DNA of 64,000 bases from Phaeosaccion multiseriatum (taxonomy: Eukaryota; Ochrophyta, other classes): NCBI GenBank assembly GCA_965112735.1, contig OZ218952.1, positions 4,402,001 through 4,466,000 on the forward strand, in the 5' to 3' direction. The first letter of the stretch is position 1. Each line of letters opens with the position of its first letter. This document shows positions 19,185 through 31,000 of this stretch, piece by piece. The notes under the pieces are model-generated. The model had not been told where the DNA came from and did no database searches. It was given only the letters and a program-made list of their open reading frames with translations. A program made the position numbers and the translations under genes.

Positions 19185-20129
19185 ACTTGCTGCTACTGCT
19201 GTCGCCGCTGCGGGGTGGGGAAGCGATGCTGGTCCCAGCCCAAAGCAGCCCGCCTTCATCGACGAGGGCATTGGCATGAGTTTTTTAGGTTTGGGGCTGG
19301 TGAGGGGGCTACCCATGGCGCGCTTCTGCCCGTGCCCGCACCTGCTGCTATGAGACAGATTGTGGGGCTCCGAGTCCTTCCTCTCCTCGTATCCCCCGTC
19401 GTCGCCAACGCGGGAATCGTCCCTGCCAGTTGATGAGGATGGCTCTGCGAGAGACGTAGTAATCAGACGAGGAAGGAAGGGAAGGAAGGAAGGGTAAGTC
19501 GAAGGAAGATCAAGTCGAGGGGGAACAGGGTGGAATGTCCAGGAATTGTACAATCAGAGCGTTGTGACACGTCGTTTAGCGCTGCAGGATCACGCCCTCT
19601 GGAGCCAGCCTGCCAGACACACACACATACCAACCACCCACGACGTACCCAGCCCGCACGAAATATTGAGCTGCCATAGACGGTCCGTCAAAAGCCTCTT
19701 GTCAGGCCTGCGCTCAGCGGTGTCGTCAAATGCATCCTTCTCCTCCTCCTGCACAGGCACAGGGGAGGCAGCAGAGCAGCAGGAGTTGGTGATACAGGGG
19801 AGGCGTCGGGGAGGCACGGGGGGGGGGCATGGGAAGAGAAAGGGCCCAGAGACTAGCAGGGGGCCAAGCACAAGCCAGAAATGAGGTAGCATGGGGTGGC
19901 GTGAGGTAGGGGTTGGGAGGGGGAAACGAGAGGGAGGGGAAACGCCGCATGGTTGACCCCAGCACAAACACGCTGACGAATGCGTGAGGCATTCCGGCGG
20001 CCAGCACTCGAGATTCGACTCCTTCGCAAGCTCACTAACCTGACCCACGGTGTAACTCAAGAGGTCGTCAATGTGTCGCTTAGCCCGAGGCCGAGGGCGC
20101 GACATGGAAGGGGGGCGGGTGAGCTGCAT
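18399..20129 (-). CDS. Unidentified 411-aa protein, basic N-terminus, low-complexity
   Basis: Exons 20129-20040, 19748-19649 and 19444-18399 sum to 1236 bases in one frame (phases 0 and 1 match). The ordered N-terminal part reads RPRPRAKRHIDDLLSYTVGQ, then EEEKDAFDDTAERRPDKRLL, then TDRLWQLNISCGLG. After that come poly-Ala/poly-Gly, an acidic stretch, KRRKMGWPPRP (possible nuclear signal), IDDIIRSSRMASTKALVVFN and Ser-rich tracts. It looks nuclear, but no family is recognised. The start is chosen as the first Met of the exon; MSRPRP eight codons later is an alternative. The second intron's mirror, between exons 1 and 2, contains a copy of the dispersed TTGGTGATACAG word 38 bases upstream of the acceptor. 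Confidence 0.6.
19786..19797 (+). repeat. Dispersed word TTGGTGATACAG, intronic
   Basis: Exact copy preceded by GCAGAGCAGCAGGAG. On the minus (transcribed) strand it is CTGTATCACCAA, 38 bases before the GTGCAG acceptor of exon 2 of the 18399-20129 gene. Confidence 0.9.
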
Positions 20130-20853
20130 AGTAGAGCTCTCCTCCAGGAGAGCCCGATTCTCTTCGATCCTTCTTTTGCGTCCCCCTAAGCACTCTCGCT
20201 TTCCTGCAGAGATAAGCGAGGCACCTCTTGTGGTACGTGGCGCAGCCGAGCGAGCTCAGCTCCACCACCCTCAAGAATTGTCGCAATTGTCGCCGATCTC
20301 GAAGTAGAAGGGAATTTGAATTTCGGCTTTCCTCTCTCTCTCGTTCTCCCAAACTACAACACGCTGCAATCACACAAAGAGTGTGAGATAGAGAGGAGCT
20401 TAGGATCGGATTGAAGGACCAGTATCGCAGGGAAGGGGCCAGGAGAGAAAGACCTGCAGCAGCAGCAATTTCGTTGGGACGAGGGAGTGCAGGATCAGAG
20501 AGCCATATCCAAGAGAAGGAGGGGTAGCAGGGTGACAGCGGCAACCGCTGCCGGCAATAGCAGCAGGAGAGAGGAGAGACACGGGCTGTGTTATGTCTCC
20601 CTGCCTGTAGCACCGTGTAGGCCCGACCGCCATGTCTGGATCTTTGGGTTGCATCAAGCTGAGTGCCTGACTGAACAGTGCTCCCACCAGGCTGCTTATG
20701 AGCCCAAGACTTACCCCTGCGACTACCACAGCAACCTTGGAAGGGCGACCAGCCCACCAACCTCGCGCGTAATTGACAGAGGAACCATCGCCAGATCGCC
20801 AAATCAATCACAGTCGAGGGGGAGGTCGCACAGAACACGGCTGAGGTGGAAGG
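20130..20853. other. Divergent spacer before UGP, no gene assigned
   Basis: A 271-residue minus-strand frame (20080-20895) and a plus-strand frame (20487-20870) overlap here. Neither shows family motifs. Part of it may be 5' UTR or an upstream exon of the 18399-20129 gene. Confidence 0.4.
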
Positions 20854-23800
20854 ATGAATCAGCGAAATAGCTCCGCCGCCGTGGCCTCTGGGCATGCGGC
20901 GGCGCTCAACTCTCTGCTACACTTCCACCAGCCTTCCAGCGCCTCCGTGGCAGACAATATGCAGGAGGCCCTGCACATACTTGACATCTTGCCCCTGGAA
21001 CAGGTGAGTGAGTGACTGAGTGAGTGGGCTTGACTTGGGCCTTTGCGGCACGGCAAGGCAGGGCTGGGGAAGCTGGGGGGGTGTGGGGGGGGGGGATTGT
21101 TAGGTGCATGGATGGGAGCAGGCTACTGCTATTCCTACTTCTGCTGCCTCTGCTTTGGTTCCTGCATTTGTGCGTTCACGCTGCCATCCACCTTACTTGT
21201 CATCTGCAAGATACTCCACCCCCTTTTCCTTCTTTCTCTCTCGCCTCATTCACTATTCCTCCTCCTCCTCCTCCTCCTCCTCCTCCTTCTCCTCCTCCTC
21301 CTCCTCCTCCTCCTCCTCCTTCTCCTCCTCCTCTCCTCTTCCTCCTCCTCGTCCTCCTCCTTTCCTCCCCCCCTTCACAGCGCATTGCTTTCATGAAGCT
21401 CTTCCATAAGTTCTGCCAGGAACGCAGTCGCTCCAGCATCGACTGGACGCGCATCGAAAAGCCCCCCCCCGAGAAGGTAAAGTCACATTCACAATCACTC
21501 ACTCACCCACTCACGCACGCACTCTCTCACTCACACTCACCCGCTTCACCAATCAACGCACTCACGCACTCTCTCACTCACCCCCCCCCCCTTCCGCCCC
21601 GGAGAAGGTAGTGGACGCAAAAACCATTCCCACGTGCCCCAGGGACCAGGCGCTGAGGCACGAGCTGCTGGACAAAGCCGTCATCCTCAAGCTCAACGGT
21701 AAGTCAGTGAGAAAGAGCACCTCTCACCCCTCCAGGAGAGAGATCCCTGACTCTCACCCCTCCGACCTAATATCCCCACGCCCCCTTCCTTTCCCCCCTT
21801 ACCTTCCCCCCCCCCCCCTATATATACTCACTTCTATTCCCCAATGGCCTACACTATACCCTATGCCGTACCCCCTATACTCCAATCCCCCTTCAAACAT
21901 ACCCTATACTCACATCTATTCCCCAATGGCCCATTGTGCACTATACCCTATGTCGTACCCCCTTTACTCCACAAATACTCTATACCCTACCCTATATATC
22001 ACATTGCACATGCACCCTTCCGCAGGAGGATTGGGCACCACAATGGGGTGCACGTGGCCCAAGTCCGCCATCGAAGTGAGGCAGGACCTCTCCTTCTTGG
22101 ACCTAACGGGTGAGTCAGTTGAACTCTCTGTATCTCTCTTCCTATTGTACCTCTCTCCCCACCTCTCTCTCTTCGAGTTGGGCTCTCTGTCTGTATCTCC
22201 CCACCTCTCTCTCTCTTATAGTTGGGCTCTCTGTCTGTATCTCTCCCCACCTCTCCCCGCCTCTCTCTCCCTACCTCTCTCTCATTCCCTACCTCTGCCT
22301 CTCCCTCCCTATCTCTCTCTCGCCCTCTCTCTCCTACCCTCCACCCCCCCCCCCCCCCCTCTCCTTCCCTCCACCCCCCCTCTCTCTCCCTCCCTCTGTT
22401 GCCCATCTACTGCCCACCTTCCCCACTCATCTGCTGCCATCTATCCCCCTTAAACACCCCAACCCGCCAACCCAACAACAAACACTGGCTTGTTCAGTGC
22501 GGCAAGTGGAGTATCTGAACAGCATGTACGGAGTGGACGTGCCCCTCGTGCTCATGAACTCCTTCAAGACGCACGAAACCACCGCCAAGATCATTCGCAA
22601 GTACCGCATGCACAACCTCACTATACACACTTTTATGCAGAGCTGCTACCCACGCATCATCAAGGACACCCTGCAAGTACGGATGGGAGTGTGGATCGAT
22701 GTCTGCTGGTGTTGGTTGTGGTGCTGCTGCTGTTGGTGTTGGTGGTGGTGCTGCTGCTGCTGCTGGTGGTAGTGCTGCTACGTTGGTGGTGGTGGTGGTG
22801 GTGGTGCTCCTGCTGCTGCTGCTGCTGCTGCTGCTCGTGGTGGTAGTGCTCCTACTCCTGTAACTGGAAAGCAGAATCCGCCCCTCTCCCCTCGCCACCT
22901 CCCCACCTCCCCCCTCCTGACCCCTCACCCCCTCATACCCTCACCCCAATACCCCCGCCCATATACATGCCTGCTTCCCAAACACAACAACAAACAACCG
23001 TATCGCCAACAGCCCATGCCGTCAGGACCCTTTGGGGAAGGACCGCCATCGGAGTGGTACCCCCCGGGGCATGGTGACGTGTACCGCGCTCTGTACGAGT
23101 CAGGTCTTCTTGAGAACCTCATCAATCAAGGTAAGGAGTACACTTGGTCTGTCACTCAGTCACACAATGGTTCACTCACTCACTCACTCACTCACTCACT
23201 CACACTTACTCACTCCCTGCCTCTTTCCCTCCCCTCCCTCCCCAGGCAAGGAGTACCTGTTCATCAGTAACGTGGACAACTTGGGCGCCACTATAGACCT
23301 TGATCTGCTCTACCACGTCGTCGACTCGGAGGTGCGTGTGTTAGTATGTGTGGGTGGGTGTAGGTGTGGGTGTAGGTGTGTGTGTGAGTATGTGTGGGTG
23401 TGTGTAGGACGAATGGCCTGCCTCACCGCATCACCATCCTCATCCTCCCCACCTTCCTCCTCCTCCTTCTCCTCCTCCTCCTCCTCCTCCTCCTCCTCCG
23501 TCTCATCATCATCATCATCATCATCATTCACAATCAGATTGAGTTCGCGATGGAGGTGACGGATCGTACCCGCGCTGACGTGCAGGGAGGCATGCTTGTG
23601 GGCAGCAAGGGGGATCTCCGCCTCATAGAGGTCAGCCAAGTGGCCGCACACAAAATGTAAGGCAAACAGGGATATGGGCGGGCATATGGGCAGGCAGAAA
23701 GGCATATAGGCAGAGAGACTGACGGGCAGACGGACTAGATTGATGGACTGACTAACTTACTGACTGACTGACCGACTGGCCGACTGACTGACTGACTGAC

Positions 23801-24122
23801 TGACTGACTGACTGACTGACTGACTGGCCGACTGACTGACTGATTGACCCACAGGGACGAGTTTAAGAAGACGCAACACCTGTTCAACACCAACAACATT
23901 TGGGTGAATCTGCGAGCGATTCAGCGCATCGTGGCCAAGGGGGACATGCAGCTTGACGTTACGCTGAGGGAGAGGCTTGTCAATGGGAGCAAGATACTGC
24001 AGCTGGAGACGCTGGCCGGGGCTGCGATAGGCTGCTTCAACAAGGTGGGGGTAGAGGGTAAAAGAGGGCAAAGGGTAGAGAACAGATGGAAGACACGGTG
24101 ATGAGAGGGAGGTGGAGAGAAT

Positions 24123-24164
<42 letters not shown>

Positions 24165-24500
24165 TAATATTCAAATGAGCGTGCGAACCTCTCGCTTCCT
24201 CCCATTTTCAATGCTAAGCTGTAACTGTCACTTGCGAAATGACTTAACTTATTACCTTTCGACTCACTCCTCCTTCCCACCCATCTTACAACCCGTCCAT
24301 CCCTTGTGGCCCACTCCCACTCATCCATCAACTGCCATCCATCCATTCTCCTCCTAGGTGCTGGGCCTTCACGTGCCCCGCTCTCGCTACTTGCCCGTCA
24401 AGAGCACCTCCGATCTCTTCCTTGTGCAGAGCAACCTCTATACAGTCCGCCACGGAAATCTCATCATGAACCCAGAGAGGTGTGTGAGTGTGTGTGTGTG

Positions 24501-24569
<69 letters not shown>

Positions 24570-25459
24570 CTGTGTGTGTGTGTGTGTGTGAGTGTGACTG
24601 TGTGTGTGTGACTGTGACTGTGACTGTGTGTGTGTGACTGTGACTGTGTGTGTGTGTGAGTGTGACTGTGTGTGTGTGTGTGTGAGTGTGACTGTGTGTG
24701 TGTGTGAGTGTGACTGTGTGTGTGTGTGTGTGAGTGTGACTGTGTGTGTGTGAGTGTGACTGTGTGTGTGTGAGTGTGACTGTGTGTGTGTGAGTGTGAC
24801 TGTGTGTGTGTGTGTGTGACTGTGTGTGTGTGTGTGTGACTGTGTGTGTGTGACTGTGAGTGTGACTGTGCGTGTGTGACTGTGAGTGTGACTGTGTGTG
24901 TGTATGTGTGTGTGTGTGTGACTGTGTGTGTGTGTGTGTGTACGTGCGTGTGCGTGCGTGTGTGAGTGTGTGAGTGTGTGCGTGCGTGTGCGTGCGTGTA
25001 TGTGTGTGTGTGCTTTGCTGTTGCGGTTGCGGTGGAGCTGCTTGCCACCCTGCTGCTTCGTGCGCCTGCTGCTGGTTCTGCCGTTTTCGAAGGCCCCTTT
25101 CATCCCTCACACTCACACACACCTCACACCATCACACCTCTCTCTCTCTCTCTCACACACACACACGCACACACGGACACACATGCACCAGACTGGACCG
25201 AGTGATCACTCCCCTGATCAAGCTCGGTAGGGCCTTCGTGTACGTAGAGGAATACTTACGTCGCATCCCCCACGGAGTCCCTAACATCATTGAATTAGAC
25301 CACCTCACTGTCGCCGGAGATGTTACTTTCGGCGCCAATGTAACGCTCGGGGGCACGGTGATCATCGTGGCGAACGAGGGGAGCACCATCATGATCCCGG
25401 ACGGGAGCGTGTTGCAGGACAAGGTGGTGACGGGCAACTTGAGGATTCTCGACCATTAA
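20854..25459 (+). CDS. UGP: UTP-glucose-1-phosphate uridylyltransferase (UDP-glucose pyrophosphorylase)
   Basis: Makes UDP-glucose from glucose-1-phosphate and UTP in the cytosol, supplying glycan and storage-glucan synthesis. Eleven exons: 20854-21003, 21381-21476, 21608-21698, 22026-22109, 22498-22676, 23013-23130, 23246-23331, 23538-23656, 23855-24044, 24358-24479, 25192-25459. They total 1503 bases (500 aa), the usual length for the eukaryotic enzyme, and all phases agree. Motifs: nucleotide-binding LNGGLGTTMGCTWPKS (about aa 112; TW replaces the commoner KG), VPLVLMNSFKTHETT, PPGHGDVYRALYESGLL, LFISNVDNLGATIDLDLL (about aa 240), RLIEVSQV, NTNNIWVNLRAI, NGSKILQLETLAGAAIGCFN and VPRSRYLPVKSTSDLFLVQS. 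The C-terminal beta-helix is GDVTFGANVTLGGTVIIVA. Introns are mostly simple repeats that begin at the donor or end at the acceptor. Confidence 0.97.
21815..22010. repeat. Two ~75-bp repeats of CTATACCC-type sequence
   Basis: Within UGP intron 3. Two imperfect copies of a unit containing TCTATTCCCCAATGGCC, ACTATACCCTATG and GTACCCCCT. The TATACCC motif is the complement of the GGGTATA array in the PNP gene intron. Confidence 0.75.
24480..25016. repeat. (TG)n / TGTGAC microsatellite
   Basis: About 530 bases of TG dinucleotide with periodic GACTGTG and GAGTGTG, starting directly at the GTGTGTG donor of UGP intron 10. It produces long His/Thr/Ser frames on the minus strand that are not genes. 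Confidence 0.95.
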
Positions 25460-25856
25460 AAGCCACCAGCGTTTCTTTAGACCAGGGCAATTCATTTGGT
25501 GGTGGGTGGAGTGGTGTTGAACGTCACTTTCGATCTACTGTCTGTCGTTGTGGGGTCATGGCTCGGCTCGGGGAGAACCGGGGGCAGAGCGGGGCAGCAC
25601 GAGGCGAGGGAGGCGCGGTCCCTTCTTCCTTTTATTTTTAATTAACTATATTCCTCTCTCTCTGCTGGCTTGTGCTACACTTACATCAAAATTCACTCTT
25701 CCCCCCTCAACACCCTGGCTGCGCTACACTCTAAGTCAATTCTCCCCCACCCCCCCTATTTACACACCCGACATACATATGATTTGTCTTGGGGATGTTC
25801 TGCCGAACGCCTCTTGCCCTACCCTCATCGATATCAGCTCCCTCAGCTCCAATACC

Positions 25857-25894
<38 letters not shown>

Positions 25895-26004
25895 CCTCGA
25901 AGGCGCCTGGGCCCCTCCCCTCCCCTCCCCTCCTTTCTCCTCGGCCCCGAGGGCCTTCGTATAGCCTGGCTCCTCCCTTCGGTCATCGAGCTCAGCCCAC
26001 GAGC
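25460..26004. other. Convergent spacer UGP / CTL
   Basis: Contains a (CT)n tract at 25860-25890 and C-rich sequence. No supported gene. Confidence 0.5.
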
Positions 26005-27947
26005 TTACAAATGGTAATTACATGCCTGTGAGTGAGTGAGTGGGTGAGGGAGGGAGGGAGTGAGCGAGTGTGTGAGAGAGACAAATGCCTTCATTGGATA
26101 GGGGGGTCGAAAAGGGAGGGACAACAGATAGGGACAGCAGAAGGGTGAGAGAAAAAGGAAGGAGACACAAGCGACGAGGAGGGAAATGTGCTTTCGTATG
26201 CATATGATGATGGGACAGTGAGGGCTGGGGGGGGAAGGAGGAGGAGGAGGAGGAGGAGGAGGAGGAGGAGGAGGAAGGAGAAGGAGGAGGAGGAGGAGGA
26301 GGAGGAGGAGGAGGAGGAGGAGGAGGAGGAGAGAAGAGGAGGAGGAGGAGGAGGAGGAGGAGGAAGGAGAAGGAAGAGGAGGAGGAGAAGGAGGAGGGGT
26401 GGAGCGAACGACTCTGAAGCAAACCACTCCGAAATGACATTGCGGGCGAGAGGTATGATTGCGCTCGTAACTTGAGCCTAGCTGAGCTGAGCTGAGCTGA
26501 GCTGAGCTGAGCTGAGGAATTGAGACTTCAAAACTGGCACCCCCACCCCCACCCCGACCGCCCACTCACACCCACACTCACACCCACACCCACACTCACA
26601 CCCACACCCACACTCACACCCACACTCACACTCACACTCACACCCACACTCACACTCACACTCACACTCACACTCACACTCACACTCACACCCACAGTCA
26701 CACTCACACCCACACCCACAGTCACACTCACACCCACACCCACACTCACACCCACACCCACACCCACACCCACACTCACACCCGCACTCACACCCACACT
26801 CACACCCACACCCACACTCACACCCACACTCACACTCACACTCACACCCACACCCACACCCACACCCACACTCACACCCACACTCACACCCACACTCACA
26901 CCCACACCCACGCTCACACCCACACCCACACCCACACCCACACCCACACCCACGCTCACACTCACACTCACACCCACACCCACACCCACACTCACACCCC
27001 TTTCTACCTGCATGGCGGGGCCGTGGGAGCGTGTCCAGGCCTGCATTAGCTCGGCGTGGGCATTGGGGTGTGTATAGCGGAAGGACTCATGGTCTTGCGC
27101 GAAGCACACCAGGACAGTGGCCAATGCACTGCTAATCACGCTCATGACCAGGCTGGCTAGGAAGAAACCCTGGGGGTGGGAGTAGGAGGGGGTGGGGAGG
27201 GGGAGAAAGAGAAAAGACGGATGGAGAGGGAGAAACGAGACAAGTAAGTGCCCGGGCGCCCGTGGCTCGTAGAGAGAGATCGACAGAGCAGAGAACTTAG
27301 CTCCCATCCTTTGCGGATGCTCCCAACCCTCTTTTTAACGCTAAGCTCGTTCACCCCCTCCTCTTTGCTGCATTCATCCATGTAGCTTGTCACACGCTGC
27401 TTGCTTACTCACTCACTCACTCACTCACTTATTCACTCACTCAATCACTCACTAACTTACATACTCACTCACTCACTCACTCACTCACTCACTCACTCAC
27501 TCAATCACTCACTCACTATACATACTCACTCACTCACTCACTCACTCACCGTCAAGGCCCCAAAGCAAATGAGAAGCATCGTGTTGAGGCTACTGAAGTC
27601 TGCCAAAACGCCGATACCGTACCCAATCAGCGCCGACACCAGCGAGACCACCACGCAGCCCAAGCCAAGGACGTTATCAACCAGATCGTCGTTCACGATC
27701 ACTGTCCAGCCTCGGCTCTGAGGAGGGGGGAGGGAGGGAGGGAGGGAGGGAGGGAAGTGGAGCATTAGAGAGAGGAAGCACAGCTCCCAAACGTCTCTAA
27801 CTAGGGAGGAATCTCGCTGGCCTTCGCTCCCAGACAGACACACACAGAGACAGACAGACAGACAGACAGACAAACAAACAAACAGACAGACAGACAGACA
27901 GACAGGCAGACAGATAGACAGACAGATAGACCGACAAACAGACAGAC

Positions 27948-28010
<63 letters not shown>

Positions 28011-28015
28011 TACAT

Positions 28016-28081
<66 letters not shown>

Positions 28082-31000
28082 GTACATACACATACACAAA
28101 AAGCTCTTACCTTAAAAAGTTGGGCCGTCTCCTTCCCCGCCGTGATAAAGTCGCTCCCATAAATCGCCACAAAGCAGAGGGCATAGCGCGTGGCAATCTC
28201 CAGCAGCCGCTCCAGCACACCCACCAGACACTCGACTATGGCCAAGGCCAGCGCTCCCATCCTCCTTCTCCTGCGCTTGGCCTGGTTCACCAACACGCGT
28301 AGCACCCGTACGACAGACGTGAGGAGGGCGGCGAGGCACACGGAGCCCAGAGAGGTGGTGCATGCCCGACGGAGAGACCCTGTGACGGGGGAGGAGTCTG
28401 CATACGTGACGAACCACCTGAGAGGGTTGGTGATACAGGGAGGGAGGGAGGGAGGGAGGGAGGGAGAGGGAGAGACAAAGACACACATATACACGCACGC
28501 GCACACGCACACGCACACAGAAGGAGATAATGGCGGATAGAGAGGGAGAGGCCAAGACTTGGGTGAGCAAGGAATGAATGGGGTTTGACTTGGGTAAGCA
28601 AGGAGAGGGGAAAAGGACGAATGGGGTTTGACTTGGGTGAGCAAGGAGAGGGAAAGGACGAATGGGGTTTGACTTGGGTAAGCAAGGAGAGGGAAAGGAC
28701 GAATGGGGTTTGACTTGGGTGAGCAAGGAGAGGGAAAGGACGAATGGGGTTTGACTTGGGTAAGCAAGGAGAGGGAAAGGACGAATGGGGTTTGACTTGG
28801 GTGAGCAAGGAGAGGGGAAAAGGACGAATGGGGTTTGACTTGGGTAAGCAAGGAGAGGGAAAGGACGAATGGGGTTTGACTTGGGTGAGCAAGGAGAGGG
28901 GAAAAGGACGAATGGGGTTTGACTTGGGTAAGCAAGGAGAGGGAAAGGACGAATGGGGTTTGAGGGGAAAGGAGGGTGGCGCATGCACGCAGGCACGCAC
29001 GGAGGCACGCGCGAATACACACGCTCGGGCATGGACAGTTCCTTGCTTCCTCTTGCTTGCTTACCAACTGGCGACGGCTCCGGAGGTGGTGCAATGGACG
29101 AGGTTTGATACGACATTGCAGCCCCAGTAGAGGCTTGTGTGTGTGCGCGTGTATGTGCGTGTGCGTGTGTGTGATGGGAGTGAAGAGTGAAGAGGGGGGT
29201 GAAAAGGTGAGAAGAATGTGGAGGGGAAATCAATTTATGAAAGCGTAAGGGTATGGGATAGGAAGGAAGGAAGGAAGGAAGAAAGGAAAGGAGGGGAAGA
29301 GGCGAAAAGAAAGGGGTGTCAGGAGCGTCAGCGGGCGGGCGTGTACAGCCGCAAGCAATATCCACCACTCATCCATACATCCATCCATCCATCCATCCAT
29401 CCACACATCCATATATCCATCCATCCATCCATCCATCAATCCATCCATCCATCCATCCATCCATCCATCCATCCATTCATCCATCATTCTATCTATGCCT
29501 GTCGAAACTGAAAAGACCCACAGGAAGAACATTAGTAACCTTACGTACCTGACGAGTAGTGCGGTGTAGAGCCACCCGCTGACGGAGTAAGAGGTGCAGG
29601 CGCCGTCCTCGATGACGATGGACCCATCGCACTCGCAGCGGGAGCACACGCCGCTGTAGTCGCACCAGGCCCCAAAGCTCAAATTGGGACCCTGGGATGG
29701 CAGTGGATGGAGGAGGGAGGAGGACGAGGCGTAGACAAGAGGAGGAGGAGGAGGAGGAGGAGAAGGAGGAGGAGGAGGAGGAGGAGTAGGAGTAGGAGGA
29801 GGAGCAGGAGTAGGAAAAGGACAAGAAGGGGGGAGCGGGGTGAGTGGCGAAGAGTCTGTGGGTGACCTTTCCGAGCATCCCTTCCTCCCTTCCCCCCTTC
29901 CTCCTTCCATTCTATCCCTCGTACCTGAGTCTCGTAAGTGGTGCAGGAGCTTGCGTCATAACTCGTCCCTCCTGTGCCCTTGACAGTGTCCTTGCCCAAG
30001 GTGGTTGCTGATCCAATGACGGCCATGCTCCACACCAGACACCACGCGATTTGCACCATCATCAGCAGGGCGGCACTACACATTGTCCCGGGCATATCGC
30101 CCACAGCCATGCAAGCCACCTGTGGTGGGGTAGGCGGTACGAGGGGGGGGGGCGGAGGTGGGGATGGGAGGGAGGAGGTGGGGAGATGGGGAGGTGGGGG
30201 GGGATGAGAAGGGGCCAACGTGCCTGCTTTGAGCGGGACACACTCCGTTCAACTCTGTTTAGAGAGGGGGCAAAATCCCAGCAGAAAGGACGCACAAAAA
30301 AAGACAAGCGGCTCGACAAGGAGGGGGGGACAGCTCGGCTCCTCTTTCAGTCTCCTCTCTCTCTCTTTGACCGGTCCATCATAATGTTCATGAACCGATG
30401 GAAACTACCTTACCTTCAAATTCTTTCCAGCAAACTCTATTCGGTTCCGCACTACGCAATAGTAAACGTATCCGAGAAGCGCGCCAACCAAGGCGAGGAC
30501 TCCGGCCACAATGGAACCCGAAATAAGGAAGGGCAGGCTCAGCAGCGCCAGGCCGGCCACGGAGCTCAAGAGCATCACTCTGAGGAGGAGGAGAGGAGGA
30601 GGAGGAGGAGGAGGAGGAGGAGGAGGAGAGGAGGAGGAGGAGGAGGAGGAGGAGGAGGAGGAGGAGGAAGAGGGGAGGAGGAGGAGCAGGGGAGGAGGAG
30701 GAGCAGGGGAGGAGGAGGAGGAGGAGGAGGAGGAGGAGGAGGAGGAGGAGGAGGAGGAGGAGGAGGAGGAGGAGGAGGAGGAGGAGGGGGAGGGGGAGGA
30801 GGTGGAGGGGGAGAAGAGGAGGAGAAGGGGAGGAGCAAATAGGGGTTTGGGAGCGTGAGAACGAGAGAGACCTACGGGTGGGGTGGGGCACGGCAATCAA
30901 AGCGGCTGGACTGAGGAGACAGAGCTGTGGACAGAGCAAGGCAAAACACCCTCCCACCTTATAAGCTCCTCCCCGAAATGCATGAGCACTTTGACCCAAG

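Noticed and set aside
20080-20895. 271-residue minus-strand frame upstream of UGP
   Set aside because: No motif, overlaps the UGP first exon and the start of another gene in a different frame.
24328-25122. 264-residue minus-strand His/Thr frame and its two overlapping companions
   Set aside because: All three frames are open because of the TG/GACTGTG array in UGP intron 10.
26528-27307. Val/Ser/Gly frame on the minus strand and Thr/Leu/Pro frame on the plus strand
   Set aside because: Hexanucleotide repeat in a CTL intron. Only the 27008-27169 part is a real exon.
28553-28968. Regular repeat array that could look like CRISPR
   Set aside because: Units are contiguous with no unique spacers, in a eukaryotic intron.
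27538-29094. 518-residue minus-strand frame
   Set aside because: Fusion of two CTL exons with GACA and 41/43-bp repeats. The exons are used, the rest is intron.
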